64,000 bases of DNA from Stenotrophobium rhamnosiphilum. GTDB taxonomy: Bacteria; Pseudomonadota; Gammaproteobacteria; Nevskiales; Nevskiaceae. Location of the stretch: contig NZ_QANS01000003.1 in assembly GCF_003052265.1 (NCBI RefSeq), forward strand, positions 496,001-560,000. Direction: 5' to 3'. Positions 8,238 to 16,865 of this stretch are shown piece by piece. The position numbers and the translations under genes were made by a program. Numbering within the stretch: position 1 is the stretch's first letter; each line of letters starts with the position of its first letter. The notes beneath the pieces are model-generated. The model saw nothing but the letters and a program-made list of their open reading frames with translations, had not been told where the DNA came from and did no database searches.

Positions 8238-10994
8238 TTAACGTAGCTTGCGACCTTCGGTATCCAGCACTGTCACTTCACCCAGATTGAGCTGACGCAC
8301 CGGTGCTTCAATCTTGCTGAGATCACCGACCACAATCCAAGTCAGCGCATCCGGATGAATCAGTTTATGAGCCGCCGCCGCCAACTCTACTGGTGTTAAG
8401 GCATTCACCTTGCCGACGAGATCGTTGTAGTAACTGTCGGGCAGACCGTAAACCAGAATGTTGTTGTAAGAACCTGCGACTTCGCCAGCAGTTTCGTTTT
8501 CGCCGGGCAGGCTCAACACAATGCTGTCTTTGGCGAATTTAATTTCGTCATCGCTTAGCGGGCCTGTGCTTAAAAGATTACGCAACTCTTTGAGTGTTTC
8601 CTGCATCGACTCCGCAGTCTTGTCGGTTTGTACCGGTGCGTAGGCAAAGAACGGGCGCTGTCCCTTGGCATTGGTCAGCGAGGTGAACGCGCCATAAGCC
8701 CAGTGTTTGTCTTCACGCAGATTCATGTTCAAGCGCGAGACAAAGTTGCCGCCGAGTGCGGTGTTCACCGTCAGCATCGCGAGATGATCTGGATCGTTGC
8801 GTGGCGGGGCGACGGCCGCAGCCAGAATTAGCGATTGCTCGGAGCCAGTGCGATTGATCAAAAACACGCGTGGCTTGCTGGGCAATGTTGCGGTCGCCAG
8901 ATTCTTCTGCGGCTTGGCTTCTGTTGGCGCTTTCCATGAAGACCAGCGCTGTTCCAACAAGGGCTTGATCTGCGCCATCGTGGTGTCGCCAACAATCAGC
9001 AGCGTGGCGTTATCCGGGCGCACCCAACGTTTGTAGAAAGCCTGCAACTCATCGCGCGTCATCGACGCAATGCTGGATTCCGTGCCGTTGCCCGACAGCG
9101 GATTGGAGTACGCATGGCCTTCGCCATAAATCAGCTTGGGATAAATCCGCGAAGCGATGCCGTAAGGCTGCGAACGTTCTTGCTGAATCGCAGCCTGCAT
9201 TTGCGGTTTGATTCGTGCGAGTTCGCTGTCTGGGAAAGTGGGGTTGAGCAGCAGATCGGTGAACAGATCAAGCGACTCAGGCAATTTCGATTTGAGCGAA
9301 TTGAGCGTGATGTACGAAGTATCCAGCGTTGAGCCGCTGCCGATGCTCGCGCCCAACTCTTGCGAACGTTTGGCGATCTGTAGTGAGTTGAGCGACTTGG
9401 TGCCTTCGTCAATCATGCCGAGCGTGAGTTTGGCGGTACCGGGTTTTGCCAGACTATCTGCGGCATAACCGGCATCAACAATCAGATTCATCTGCACCAC
9501 CGGCACATCGTGTCGCTCAGCGAGCACGATCTTGAGTCCGTTGGAGAGCGTGTCACGCGTTAACGATGGCAGCTTCAATGCAGGCGCAGTGCCGGGCACA
9601 GGCATCTTGCTGCGATCTGCGCCGCTGGTGGCAGCGGTATATTCAGGGAAGGGATGCACTTCGAGTGCGAACACGCCGTCAGACAACCACTGCTGCGCAG
9701 ATTTGCGTACATCTGCAGCGGTGGCTTCGCGCGACCATTTCTGCATGCGCTTGTACTGCTGTGGATCGTCGGCGTAAACCTCGCCTTGTGCCAGCACATA
9801 GGACTTGCCGCCAGAGCCGTCGATGCGCTCAACACTGCGCACCCAGCTGGCGTAGTTCATGGTTCTGATGCGATTCAGTTCTTCTTCGGTCGGGCCGTCT
9901 TTCAGAAACTTCGCCAGCTCTTCATTCACTGCAGCTTCAACGCGGGACAAGGCAACGCCCGGTTTGGCAGTGGCGCTGATTTCAAACTGCGAACCGATTT
10001 CAAACGGGCCCATCGATGCCGAAACATCGGTCGCGATCTGATCGTCGTAAACCAGACGCTTGTAGAGACGGCTGTTCTTGCCGCCAGTCAGCACATCGGA
10101 GGCGATATCCAACAAGATGAAGTCACGCGTGGTGATGCCGGGAATATTCCAGGTTTTGTAGATGCGAGCCTGCGGCACGCGATCTTGCATGACGGCGCGG
10201 TGCTCACCGCTCATTTTGGCGATCCAGGCTTTTTGATGTTTAACCACTGGGCCCGGCGCAATATCGCCGAAGTAATACGTCACCTTCTTCAGCACTTCCG
10301 CAGGATCAACATCGCCAGCAACGACCAGCGTTGCGTTCGCGGCGCCGTAGTGGCTCTTGAACCATTCTTTAACGTCGTCGAGTGATGCGGCGTTGAGATC
10401 TTCCATCGAGCCAATCGTGGTCCACGAATAGGGGTGGCCTACGGGATAGGTGTTGGTGGCAATGATTTCGTCGACCTTGCCGTAAGGCTGACTTTCGCCC
10501 TGACGCTTTTCGTTTTGAACGACGCCACGTTGTTCATCGAGCTTTTTCTGATCGATGGCGCCGACTAGATGGCCCATGCGATCGGATTCCAGCCACAGCG
10601 TCATATCCAGCGCTGAGGTCGGCACGTTTTCGTAATAGTTGGTGCGGTCGAGCCAAGTGGTGCCGTTCATCTTGGTGGCGCCAACCGGTTCCATCGCGCG
10701 GAAGAAATCGTCGTTGTAATGCTCAGAGCCGTTGAACATCAGATGCTCGAACAGATGCGCAAAGCCCGTACGGCCCGGGCGTTCATCTTTGCTGCCGACG
10801 TGATACCAAATATTGACCGCGACGATGGGCGCTTTATGGTCTTCGTGAATGATCAGCGTCAGCCCGTTGGGCAGCACGTGTTTGACGTACGGGATATCAA
10901 TATCGGGGTAGGTCTCGCTGGTGCTGGATTTGGCAAAAGCAGGGGCGCTCAAAAGGCTGGCTGTGGCCAGAACAGCGAAGAATATTTTTTTCAT
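8238..10994 (-). CDS. M16 family zinc peptidase (insulinase/pitrilysin type), exported
   Basis: Secreted two-half M16 metallopeptidase, 918 aa. The signal peptide MKKIFFAVLATASLLSAPAFA is followed by the inverted zinc motif HLFEH (H80, E83, H84), with the downstream Glu region expected in the first half. The second half (from about residue 500) repeats the fold but lacks HxxEH, as in other double-length family members. Its substrate is unknown, probably periplasmic peptides. I chose the start at 10994; the frame extends to 11132 but that would overlap ampD and precede the signal peptide. It is divergent from ampD with only 38 bp between starts. Confidence 0.9.
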   Translation of the reverse strand: MKKIFFAVLATASLLSAPAFAKSSTSETYPDIDIPYVKHVLPNGLTLIIHEDHKAPIVAVNIWYHVGSKDERPGRTGFAHLFEHLMFNGSEHYNDDFFRAMEPVGATKMNGTTWLDRTNYYENVPTSALDMTLWLESDRMGHLVGAIDQKKLDEQRGVVQNEKRQGESQPYGKVDEIIATNTYPVGHPYSWTTIGSMEDLNAASLDDVKEWFKSHYGAANATLVVAGDVDPAEVLKKVTYYFGDIAPGPVVKHQKAWIAKMSGEHRAVMQDRVPQARIYKTWNIPGITTRDFILLDIASDVLTGGKNSRLYKRLVYDDQIATDVSASMGPFEIGSQFEISATAKPGVALSRVEAAVNEELAKFLKDGPTEEELNRIRTMNYASWVRSVERIDGSGGKSYVLAQGEVYADDPQQYKRMQKWSREATAADVRKSAQQWLSDGVFALEVHPFPEYTAATSGADRSKMPVPGTAPALKLPSLTRDTLSNGLKIVLAERHDVPVVQMNLIVDAGYAADSLAKPGTAKLTLGMIDEGTKSLNSLQIAKRSQELGASIGSGSTLDTSYITLNSLKSKLPESLDLFTDLLLNPTFPDSELARIKPQMQAAIQQERSQPYGIASRIYPKLIYGEGHAYSNPLSGNGTESSIASMTRDELQAFYKRWVRPDNATLLIVGDTTMAQIKPLLEQRWSSWKAPTEAKPQKNLATATLPSKPRVFLINRTGSEQSLILAAAVAPPRNDPDHLAMLTVNTALGGNFVSRLNMNLREDKHWAYGAFTSLTNAKGQRPFFAYAPVQTDKTAESMQETLKELRNLLSTGPLSDDEIKFAKDSIVLSLPGENETAGEVAGSYNNILVYGLPDSYYNDLVGKVNALTPVELAAAAHKLIHPDALTWIVVGDLSKIEAPVRQLNLGEVTVLDTEGRKLR

Positions 10995-11032
10995 TGGTGA
11001 CTCGAACGGTAATGCCCCAGAATATATAGGCA

Positions 11033-11629
11033 ATGACTGCTCAGACGCTAAAAGCCGCCCGTGGTTCCGCAACGCCCGCCAGTGTTGATTCGCGCACGGG
11101 TCGTTTGCAGCGTGCGCGTTGGTTGCCGTCACCCAATTTTGACGAGCGTCCGGACGGTAGTGGCATCAGCCTGCTGGTGATTCACAACATCAGCCTGCCG
11201 CCAGATCAGTTTGGCGGCGGATGGATTGATGATCTGTTCCTCAATCGCCTCGATTTTGATGCCCATCCTTATTTTGATGGGCTGCGCGAGCTCAAAGTCT
11301 CGCCTCACTGCTGCATTTTTAGAGATGGCCGCCTGACGCAGTACGTTTCTTTCAATCAGCGCGCCTGGCATGCCGGCAAGTCGCAGTTTGAAGGTCGCGA
11401 GCGCTGCAATGATTTTTCGATTGGCATTGAACTGGAAGGTTGCGATACCAAACCCTTCACCAAGGCGCAGTATCAGCGCCTGTTACGGGTAACGCGTGCG
11501 CTGCAGGTAGCTTATCCAGCGATAACTGCTGGCAGAATCGTGGGACACTCCGATATCGCGCCGGGACGTAAAACCGATCCTGGCCCGCATTTCGATTGGA
11601 CGTATTTCAAGGACGAGTTAGGTCGATGA
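11033..11629 (+). CDS. ampD: 1,6-anhydro-N-acetylmuramyl-L-alanine amidase AmpD
   Basis: Cytoplasmic zinc amidase that cleaves the peptide from anhydro-muropeptides during cell-wall recycling and so limits AmpR-dependent beta-lactamase induction. The 198 aa contain the amidase_2 core: LVIHNISLPP (zinc His), FNQRAWHAGKS, IGIELEG and GHSDIAPGRKTDPGP, which carries the second zinc His and the Asp. A basic N-terminal extension of about 15 residues makes it slightly longer than the E. coli protein (183 aa). Its stop overlaps the ampE start (ATGA), as in the classical ampDE operon. No ampC or ampR is in the window. Confidence 0.95.
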   Translation: MTAQTLKAARGSATPASVDSRTGRLQRARWLPSPNFDERPDGSGISLLVIHNISLPPDQFGGGWIDDLFLNRLDFDAHPYFDGLRELKVSPHCCIFRDGRLTQYVSFNQRAWHAGKSQFEGRERCNDFSIGIELEGCDTKPFTKAQYQRLLRVTRALQVAYPAITAGRIVGHSDIAPGRKTDPGPHFDWTYFKDELGR

Positions 11630-12498
11630 CTTTACTAGGCATTCTGCTGGCGTTGGCTTTAGAGCGCGCACTCGGCCACTACCGCGGCTGGGGTCGCCCG
11701 GTGTTGTATCTCGGCTACGTCAACACCTTGAAACGTGTGATCACGCTGCGCGTCTTGTGGACGTCGTGGTTCGCGCCGCTGATGTTGTTGCTGCCACCCG
11801 TACTCGCGGTTTATTACGTTCACGATATGGTCTCCAGCCCATTTCTCGATGTGCTGTTGTCGGCTGCCGTTTTGTTGCTGTGCTTGGGCCCACGTGATTT
11901 GGCTGAAGACGTGCACAGTCTTTTGGAAGCGCGCGCACGTGGCGATAGTCACGCCGCCAATCATTTGTCGCGTGCACTTTTGCGCGGACCACATTCAGGC
12001 GATACGCGCCGCACCTTGATTGGCGCGCTGTTTATTCAATCGCATGAACGACTGTTTGGCGTGTTGTTCTGGTTCTTTGCTGCTGGCCCGACGGGCGCGG
12101 TGTTGTATCGCTTGGCGAGTCGCTTGCCACGCGCGCTCAACGAAATCTCACCCGACTCGGTTGCCGCGCGACTGGCAGAAACCATTCACGATGTTCTTGC
12201 TTGGGTGCCGGGCCGCGCTACGGCATTGCTCTACGGATTGGCCGGCAGCCTCGACGACGCGCTCAGCGCTTGGCGTGATCTTGGCTTCACCACAGGCCGC
12301 GAATGGCGCGCTGGAACTTGGGCCGTGTTGGCGACGATTCCCGCTGCATCGCTGAACATCGAAGAAGCCGATGGCAGTCCAGCGATGCCTGCGACTTTGG
12401 ATGACAGCCTCGATGAAGTGCTGAAGATGCAGGCGCGCGCTTTGCTGATTCTGTTGGCGTTCTTCGGCATCTTCACCACCGGCGCGTTGATGCAATGA
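11626..12498 (+). CDS. ampE: Regulatory signalling modulator protein AmpE
   Basis: Inner-membrane protein of the ampDE operon, 290 aa, with about four hydrophobic segments (near residues 1-15, 45-85, 145-165 and 270-290) and the family motif LCLGPRDLAEDV. The molecular function is not established in the family; it is thought to act as a sensor or modulator beside AmpD. The start at 11626 overlaps the ampD stop by four bases. Its own stop overlaps the start of btuF in the same way, so all four genes here are probably translationally coupled. Confidence 0.9.
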   Translation: MTLLGILLALALERALGHYRGWGRPVLYLGYVNTLKRVITLRVLWTSWFAPLMLLLPPVLAVYYVHDMVSSPFLDVLLSAAVLLLCLGPRDLAEDVHSLLEARARGDSHAANHLSRALLRGPHSGDTRRTLIGALFIQSHERLFGVLFWFFAAGPTGAVLYRLASRLPRALNEISPDSVAARLAETIHDVLAWVPGRATALLYGLAGSLDDALSAWRDLGFTTGREWRAGTWAVLATIPAASLNIEEADGSPAMPATLDDSLDEVLKMQARALLILLAFFGIFTTGALMQ

Positions 12499-13316
12499 TT
12501 CGCGTCGCGCTGATTATTGCAGCCAGCCTCTATGCGGCAGCAGGCGGCGCGGCTGAACGCGTTGTTGCGCTGGCACCGCATCTGGCTGAGTTGAGCTGCG
12601 CAGTTGGCGGCTGCAATAAATTGGTTGGCGTCGCCAACTACACGGATTTTCCTGCGCACTTAGAAAAGCTACCGCATGTCGGCGATGCCTTTTCGGTAAA
12701 TGTCGAAGCGCTCATCGGACTCAAACCTGATCTGGTTTTGGTGTGGGATGGCGGCACGCCACCTGAAACCACTGAGCGTCTTGCAGTGCTGGGTTTGCGC
12801 GTTGTGCCGATCAAAGTGAACAAGCTCGCCGATGTGGCAACAGCCTTGGAGCGTGTTGGCCAATTGCTTGGCACTGCTGATGCTGGGCGTGCTGCCGCCG
12901 CGGCGTATCGCAAACGTTTGGCGGGTTTGTATGAACGCTATCGGGGCGTCAAACCTTTGCGTGTGATGTATCAAATCGAAGCGAATCCTGCGTTCACGAT
13001 TAATGGACAGAGTCCGATCAGTGAAGCGATGGCGGTGTGCGGCGGCGTGAATGTTTTTGCGGGTTTGTCGCAGCTCGCGGCGCCGGTGACCAAAGAGTCC
13101 GTGCTCGCGGCGAATCCTGATGTGGTGATTTACGGTGAACAGGATATGGGCGCTGAGATTCGTCACTACTGGGCAGCATTCCCGCAAGCCAAAGCGCAGA
13201 AGAACAAAAATATTTACTCGATGGACGCGAGCCTGTTGGGCCGCTATTCGCAGCGCATGCTCGATGGTGTCGAACAGCTCTGCAGCGCACTGCAAACCGC
13301 GCGTAGCAAACCGTGA
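12495..13316 (+). CDS. btuF: Periplasmic cobalamin-binding protein, BtuF-like
   Basis: ABC-transporter substrate-binding protein of the helical-backbone class, 273 aa, with an N-terminal signal peptide (to about residue 20) and no lipobox. The first lobe (VVALAPHLAELSCAVGG, VGVANYTDFPAHLEKLPHVGD, LKPDLVLVW) and second lobe (FTINGQSPISEAMAVCGGVNVFA, NPDVVIYGEQD) fit the BtuF group, although related proteins bind haem or siderophores. No BtuC/BtuD permease or ATPase is encoded nearby. It is coupled to ampE by an ATGA overlap, an unusual partner. A TonB receptor with a cobalamin riboswitch 6 kb away supports the B12 assignment. Confidence 0.8.
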   Translation: MIRVALIIAASLYAAAGGAAERVVALAPHLAELSCAVGGCNKLVGVANYTDFPAHLEKLPHVGDAFSVNVEALIGLKPDLVLVWDGGTPPETTERLAVLGLRVVPIKVNKLADVATALERVGQLLGTADAGRAAAAAYRKRLAGLYERYRGVKPLRVMYQIEANPAFTINGQSPISEAMAVCGGVNVFAGLSQLAAPVTKESVLAANPDVVIYGEQDMGAEIRHYWAAFPQAKAQKNKNIYSMDASLLGRYSQRMLDGVEQLCSALQTARSKP

Positions 13317-14497
13317 GCACGCAAGTTGATGTGATCGTTCTTGGCGGCGGTGCTGCAGGTTTGATGTGTGCGATTGAGGCGGGCAAACGTGGCCGCAGCG
13401 TGCGTGTGATTGAACACGCCAATCGTGTCGGCAAAAAAATCCTGATGTCGGGTGGTGGTCGCTGCAACTTCACTAACCTGCATGCCACGCCTGCAAACTT
13501 TCTCTCAGAAAATCCGCACTTCTGTAAATCCGCACTCGCGCGTTACACGCATTGGGATTTCATTGCGATGGTGGAGCGCCACGGCATCAAGTATCACGAG
13601 AAAGAACTCGGGCAGTTGTTTTGCGATGAATCGTCCAAGCTGATCGTGCGTATGTTGTTGGATGAATGCGAAGCGGCTGGCGTGCAGATTGATGTGGATC
13701 GCGAAGTCAGCGAAGTGCGTCGTGATGAGACTGGTTTTGCACTACGCACGTCGCAAGGCCCGATTCATTCGACATCGCTGGTTGTTGCAACCGGCGGCCT
13801 ATCGATTCCGAGTCTGGGCGCGAGCGGTTACGGCTATCAGCTCGCCAAACAATTTGGCCACACTGTTCTGCCGACACGTGCGGGTTTGGTGCCGCTGACT
13901 TTGAGCGGCAAGCATCTTGATGACTATGAAGGCCTCAGCGGCGTTGCTTTGCCTTTGGTCGAAGCGAGTTGCGGCAAGCAGAAATTCAAAGCGGGTTTTT
14001 TAATCACGCATCGCGGCATCAGCGGACCGGCGATTCTGCAGATTTCATCATTCTGGCAACCGGGCGCGGATCTTCGGATTGATCTATCGCCAGACCGCGA
14101 CCTTGAAGAGTATTTGCGCGCGCAGTTGCAGGAGCGTCCCGCTTCCGAGCTGAAAACCGTGCTCGCTGATGTGTTGCCCAAGCGACTCGCGCATCGCCTT
14201 TGTGAGCGTTGGTTTGAGAGCCGCCCGATGCGTCAGTACAAGGTCACTGAACTGCAGGACTTTGCGAGCCAGCTCCATGCCTGGCCGATCATCGCCAGCG
14301 GCACTGAGGGCTACCGCACTGCGGAAGTGACCTTGGGCGGCGTTAGTACGGACGAGGTTTCCTCGTCGACGATGGAATCCCGCAAAGCCTCCGGCCTGTA
14401 TTTCGTCGGCGAGGTGCTGGATGTGACCGGCCACCTCGGCGGCTTCAATTTCCAATGGGCTTGGGCCTCGGGCCACGCGGCCGGAAAAGTCGTTTGA
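13313..14497 (+). CDS. HI0933/YhiN family flavoprotein (NAD(P)/FAD-dependent oxidoreductase)
   Basis: FAD-binding protein of 394 aa. The N-terminal dinucleotide fold reads VIVLGGGAAGLMCAIEAGKRG. The family signature GKKILMSGGGRCNFTN and the C-terminal FAD-contacting DVTGHLGGFNFQWAWASG are both intact. No reaction is firmly established for this family. It starts at a GTG that overlaps the btuF stop (GTGA), making it the last gene of the ampD-ampE-btuF unit. Only two bases separate its stop from that of the convergent EIIC-EAL gene, and no terminator is visible there. Confidence 0.88.
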   Translation: MSTQVDVIVLGGGAAGLMCAIEAGKRGRSVRVIEHANRVGKKILMSGGGRCNFTNLHATPANFLSENPHFCKSALARYTHWDFIAMVERHGIKYHEKELGQLFCDESSKLIVRMLLDECEAAGVQIDVDREVSEVRRDETGFALRTSQGPIHSTSLVVATGGLSIPSLGASGYGYQLAKQFGHTVLPTRAGLVPLTLSGKHLDDYEGLSGVALPLVEASCGKQKFKAGFLITHRGISGPAILQISSFWQPGADLRIDLSPDRDLEEYLRAQLQERPASELKTVLADVLPKRLAHRLCERWFESRPMRQYKVTELQDFASQLHAWPIIASGTEGYRTAEVTLGGVSTDEVSSSTMESRKASGLYFVGEVLDVTGHLGGFNFQWAWASGHAAGKVV

Positions 14498-14499
14498 TG

Positions 14500-16554
14500 T
14501 CAGCGTGGCTTGGCTTTGAATTTTTCCGTGAATTTTTCGACGGTCAAAGGGCGACTGAATAAGTACCCCTGCATGTAGTCCACGCCCAAACTCTTGATGA
14601 ACTGGGCTTGCGTTTCGATCTCAACGCCCTCGGCGACGACTTTAAGTTTCAGGTTTTTACAGAGATCCACGATCGCTCGCATGACCATTTGGTTGTCATG
14701 CGCTTCACTCTGCACGAGAGACCTATCAATTTTGACGATATCCGGATTCAGATCGGTCAGATAGGTGAATGAAGAATAGCCAGTGCCAAAATCATCCAGA
14801 GCAATTCTGACGCCCATAGCTTTAAGTTTGCGAATGCTCAGGCGTGCATCCTCGATGTTGTCGACCACAGTTTGTTCGGTGACTTCGATGCCAATTGAAC
14901 CGGCTGGGCAGCGTTTTATCTGCATCAAGAAGTAGTCAAAAGTTTCTTTATCGCTGAAAAACAGAGGCGTTACGTTAATGAATATCTCGACGGAAATGCC
15001 TAGCTGATGCCATCGGGATGCTTGCGAGCATGCGCTGCAGATGATCCAGCGCTCAAGCTCGGCCATGGCCGCCGGATATTGGCGTAGCACTTCGAGAAAG
15101 GCGGGGCCTTGAATCGTGCCATCGACGTCTTTCAGGCGCAGCAGCGCTTCGGCATGTATTGCGCCTTCGCGTTCTTGATAAAACGGTTGATACATCATGA
15201 AGAGTTGTCCCTTCTTCACCATGCTCAGCGTGCGATGGACTTTTTCGTGTCGCATATAGCGATCTGCGGTATCGCTCACTGCGACTAGATCCCAGGCATT
15301 GACGTCTACAATCGCTGAGACTTCAGAACTCTGATCATTATTGTTGGTGGATATATCTGGAAGGGTGCGTGTAGTGCTCGTCACGCCAAATCGGCGCCAC
15401 GCATAACCATAAATGGCAATGCCGGTTAGCAAGCAAATGAGCTGCAACGTCATCGACATGACATTGATGCCGCCGAAGGCGTAGTAGCTGTTGAGAAAAA
15501 TCGGGACAAACAGGTCCACTTTGTTGATCTGCTCAGGGACCCAGCCCATTTCCAGAAAGATCATTGCGGTGATGGTGTTCACCATCGGCACAGAGATGTA
15601 GGCCGCGACCATCCTTGGATTGAAAACGATGGGGATGCCGAAGATCAGAGGTTCGCTGATGTTGAACAAGGTCACCGGCGACGACACCAGTGCCAGCTTT
15701 CGGTGTACAGCGGTGGACCTGGAAATGAGAATGACGATGAGCAAGCAAAGCATTGCACCGGACCCGCCAGGCACGGTGTACAGGGTCAAAAAGCCCAAAG
15801 AATATGAACCCAGCGCGTCGCCCTTCTCGCCGATCAAGAAATAGAGTGATGCGAGCGTCCAGTAGCCGTGTATGGCGAAAAACCACAGTACATGCAGTAC
15901 GAATACAAAGATCAGGATGTCCAGCCAATAAGGGAACGCGTCTAGCAGGCCAAAAACCTTAGCGGCATTGATGTGAACGCCGAATTCCTGAAAAAGCATG
16001 CGCAGCCCAATGGCCGCTATGACGGTACAGATCGCGGGTAGCAAATAGCGAATATTCGCGGTCAATACTTCGCCCAAGACGGCGATATGACTTTCTTTGG
16101 CCTTGAAGTGTCGGCACCAGCGAACAAAAGTGAATTGTGTGAAAGCAATCGATGGGTAAACGGCCCACGTTGCTTCCAATCCAAGCGAGACGTCGCTGTG
16201 TGCCAGAAGAATTTTTTCCCAACCTGAAAGCACCCAGAAAACCATCAGGGTGACGAGGCCGACCACTGCGGTCTCGGATTTCTCACGCCGATTCAAATGC
16301 CAGGCGAGTGATAACACCATGACATGAGGAAACATCACCTGAAACACGTAAGACAGGTTTTTGAAGATCAACTCGAAATGGGTGCCAAACCTAAATAATT
16401 GGCCGGTTGCTTGCATGAAGACTGCAAAGCCCATGACCAAGACATAGGGCAGCAAGGCCATTTGTCCATTGCGTATCGCGATCATGGTGGGGTGGTGAGA
16501 CAGCGATAAGACCCCGATGACGTGTTCCCGGAATTTCCAAGCGATGTTCTTCAT
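14500..16554 (-). CDS. PTS EIIC-like membrane domain fused to EAL phosphodiesterase
   Basis: 684-aa membrane protein joining two families. Residues about 5-390 resemble the cellobiose/lactose PTS permease EIIC, with several transmembrane segments. These include the conserved IHGYW (H229), PGGSGA and NISEPLIFGIP (E301), the positions that contact sugar in that family. After a short linker, residues about 440-680 form an EAL domain with the catalytic set apparently intact: EALLR (469-473), EVTEQ, DDFGTG, KIDRS, AEGVE and QGYLFSRP. I infer a cyclic-di-GMP phosphodiesterase gated by a sugar bound in the membrane domain. No EIIA, EIIB, HPr or EI gene is nearby, so transport is unlikely. Confidence 0.88.
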   Translation of the reverse strand: MKNIAWKFREHVIGVLSLSHHPTMIAIRNGQMALLPYVLVMGFAVFMQATGQLFRFGTHFELIFKNLSYVFQVMFPHVMVLSLAWHLNRREKSETAVVGLVTLMVFWVLSGWEKILLAHSDVSLGLEATWAVYPSIAFTQFTFVRWCRHFKAKESHIAVLGEVLTANIRYLLPAICTVIAAIGLRMLFQEFGVHINAAKVFGLLDAFPYWLDILIFVFVLHVLWFFAIHGYWTLASLYFLIGEKGDALGSYSLGFLTLYTVPGGSGAMLCLLIVILISRSTAVHRKLALVSSPVTLFNISEPLIFGIPIVFNPRMVAAYISVPMVNTITAMIFLEMGWVPEQINKVDLFVPIFLNSYYAFGGINVMSMTLQLICLLTGIAIYGYAWRRFGVTSTTRTLPDISTNNNDQSSEVSAIVDVNAWDLVAVSDTADRYMRHEKVHRTLSMVKKGQLFMMYQPFYQEREGAIHAEALLRLKDVDGTIQGPAFLEVLRQYPAAMAELERWIICSACSQASRWHQLGISVEIFINVTPLFFSDKETFDYFLMQIKRCPAGSIGIEVTEQTVVDNIEDARLSIRKLKAMGVRIALDDFGTGYSSFTYLTDLNPDIVKIDRSLVQSEAHDNQMVMRAIVDLCKNLKLKVVAEGVEIETQAQFIKSLGVDYMQGYLFSRPLTVEKFTEKFKAKPR

Positions 16555-16865
16555 CTAAACCCCCTGACAAGGGCCAAAATCCAGTGACAGGAACGCTGAA
16601 ATTCGGGCGCAAGATTCGGTCATCCTCGTCCTGCCAGAGTGGCCGTACGAAGGCGCGGAGCTATGAAAAGTGGAAATTCTTATTTTTTATGATCCGAGCG
16701 TGCTGGGCAGGTCGTCAATCAACAAAAGGTACTAATCCCCTCTTGCGGCCAGCCACCATACGGTCAGGAATGGTCACGCTAATCTGTTTGGGGTAGCCTT
16801 CGCTCGCCAAATTTTATGGGCGCCTCGTGCGCATCCCTCTTTTTTGATCTTTACGGAGAGTTTTT
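16555..16865. other. Intergenic region without recognised gene
   Basis: 311 bp between the divergent EIIC-EAL gene and the acyl-CoA dehydrogenase gene. It must hold both promoters, but I see no convincing -35/-10 pair, known riboswitch or strong palindrome. A GGAGAG ribosome site precedes the dehydrogenase ATG. Confidence 0.5.

Noticed and set aside
9654-10385. 243-codon open frame antisense to the M16 peptidase gene
   Set aside because: No homology or ribosome site, and wholly within a confident gene on the other strand.
16555-16865. Possible cyclic-di-GMP (GEMM) riboswitch upstream of the EIIC-EAL or dehydrogenase gene
   Set aside because: I looked for the conserved GEMM core and tetraloop-receptor pieces on both strands and found none.
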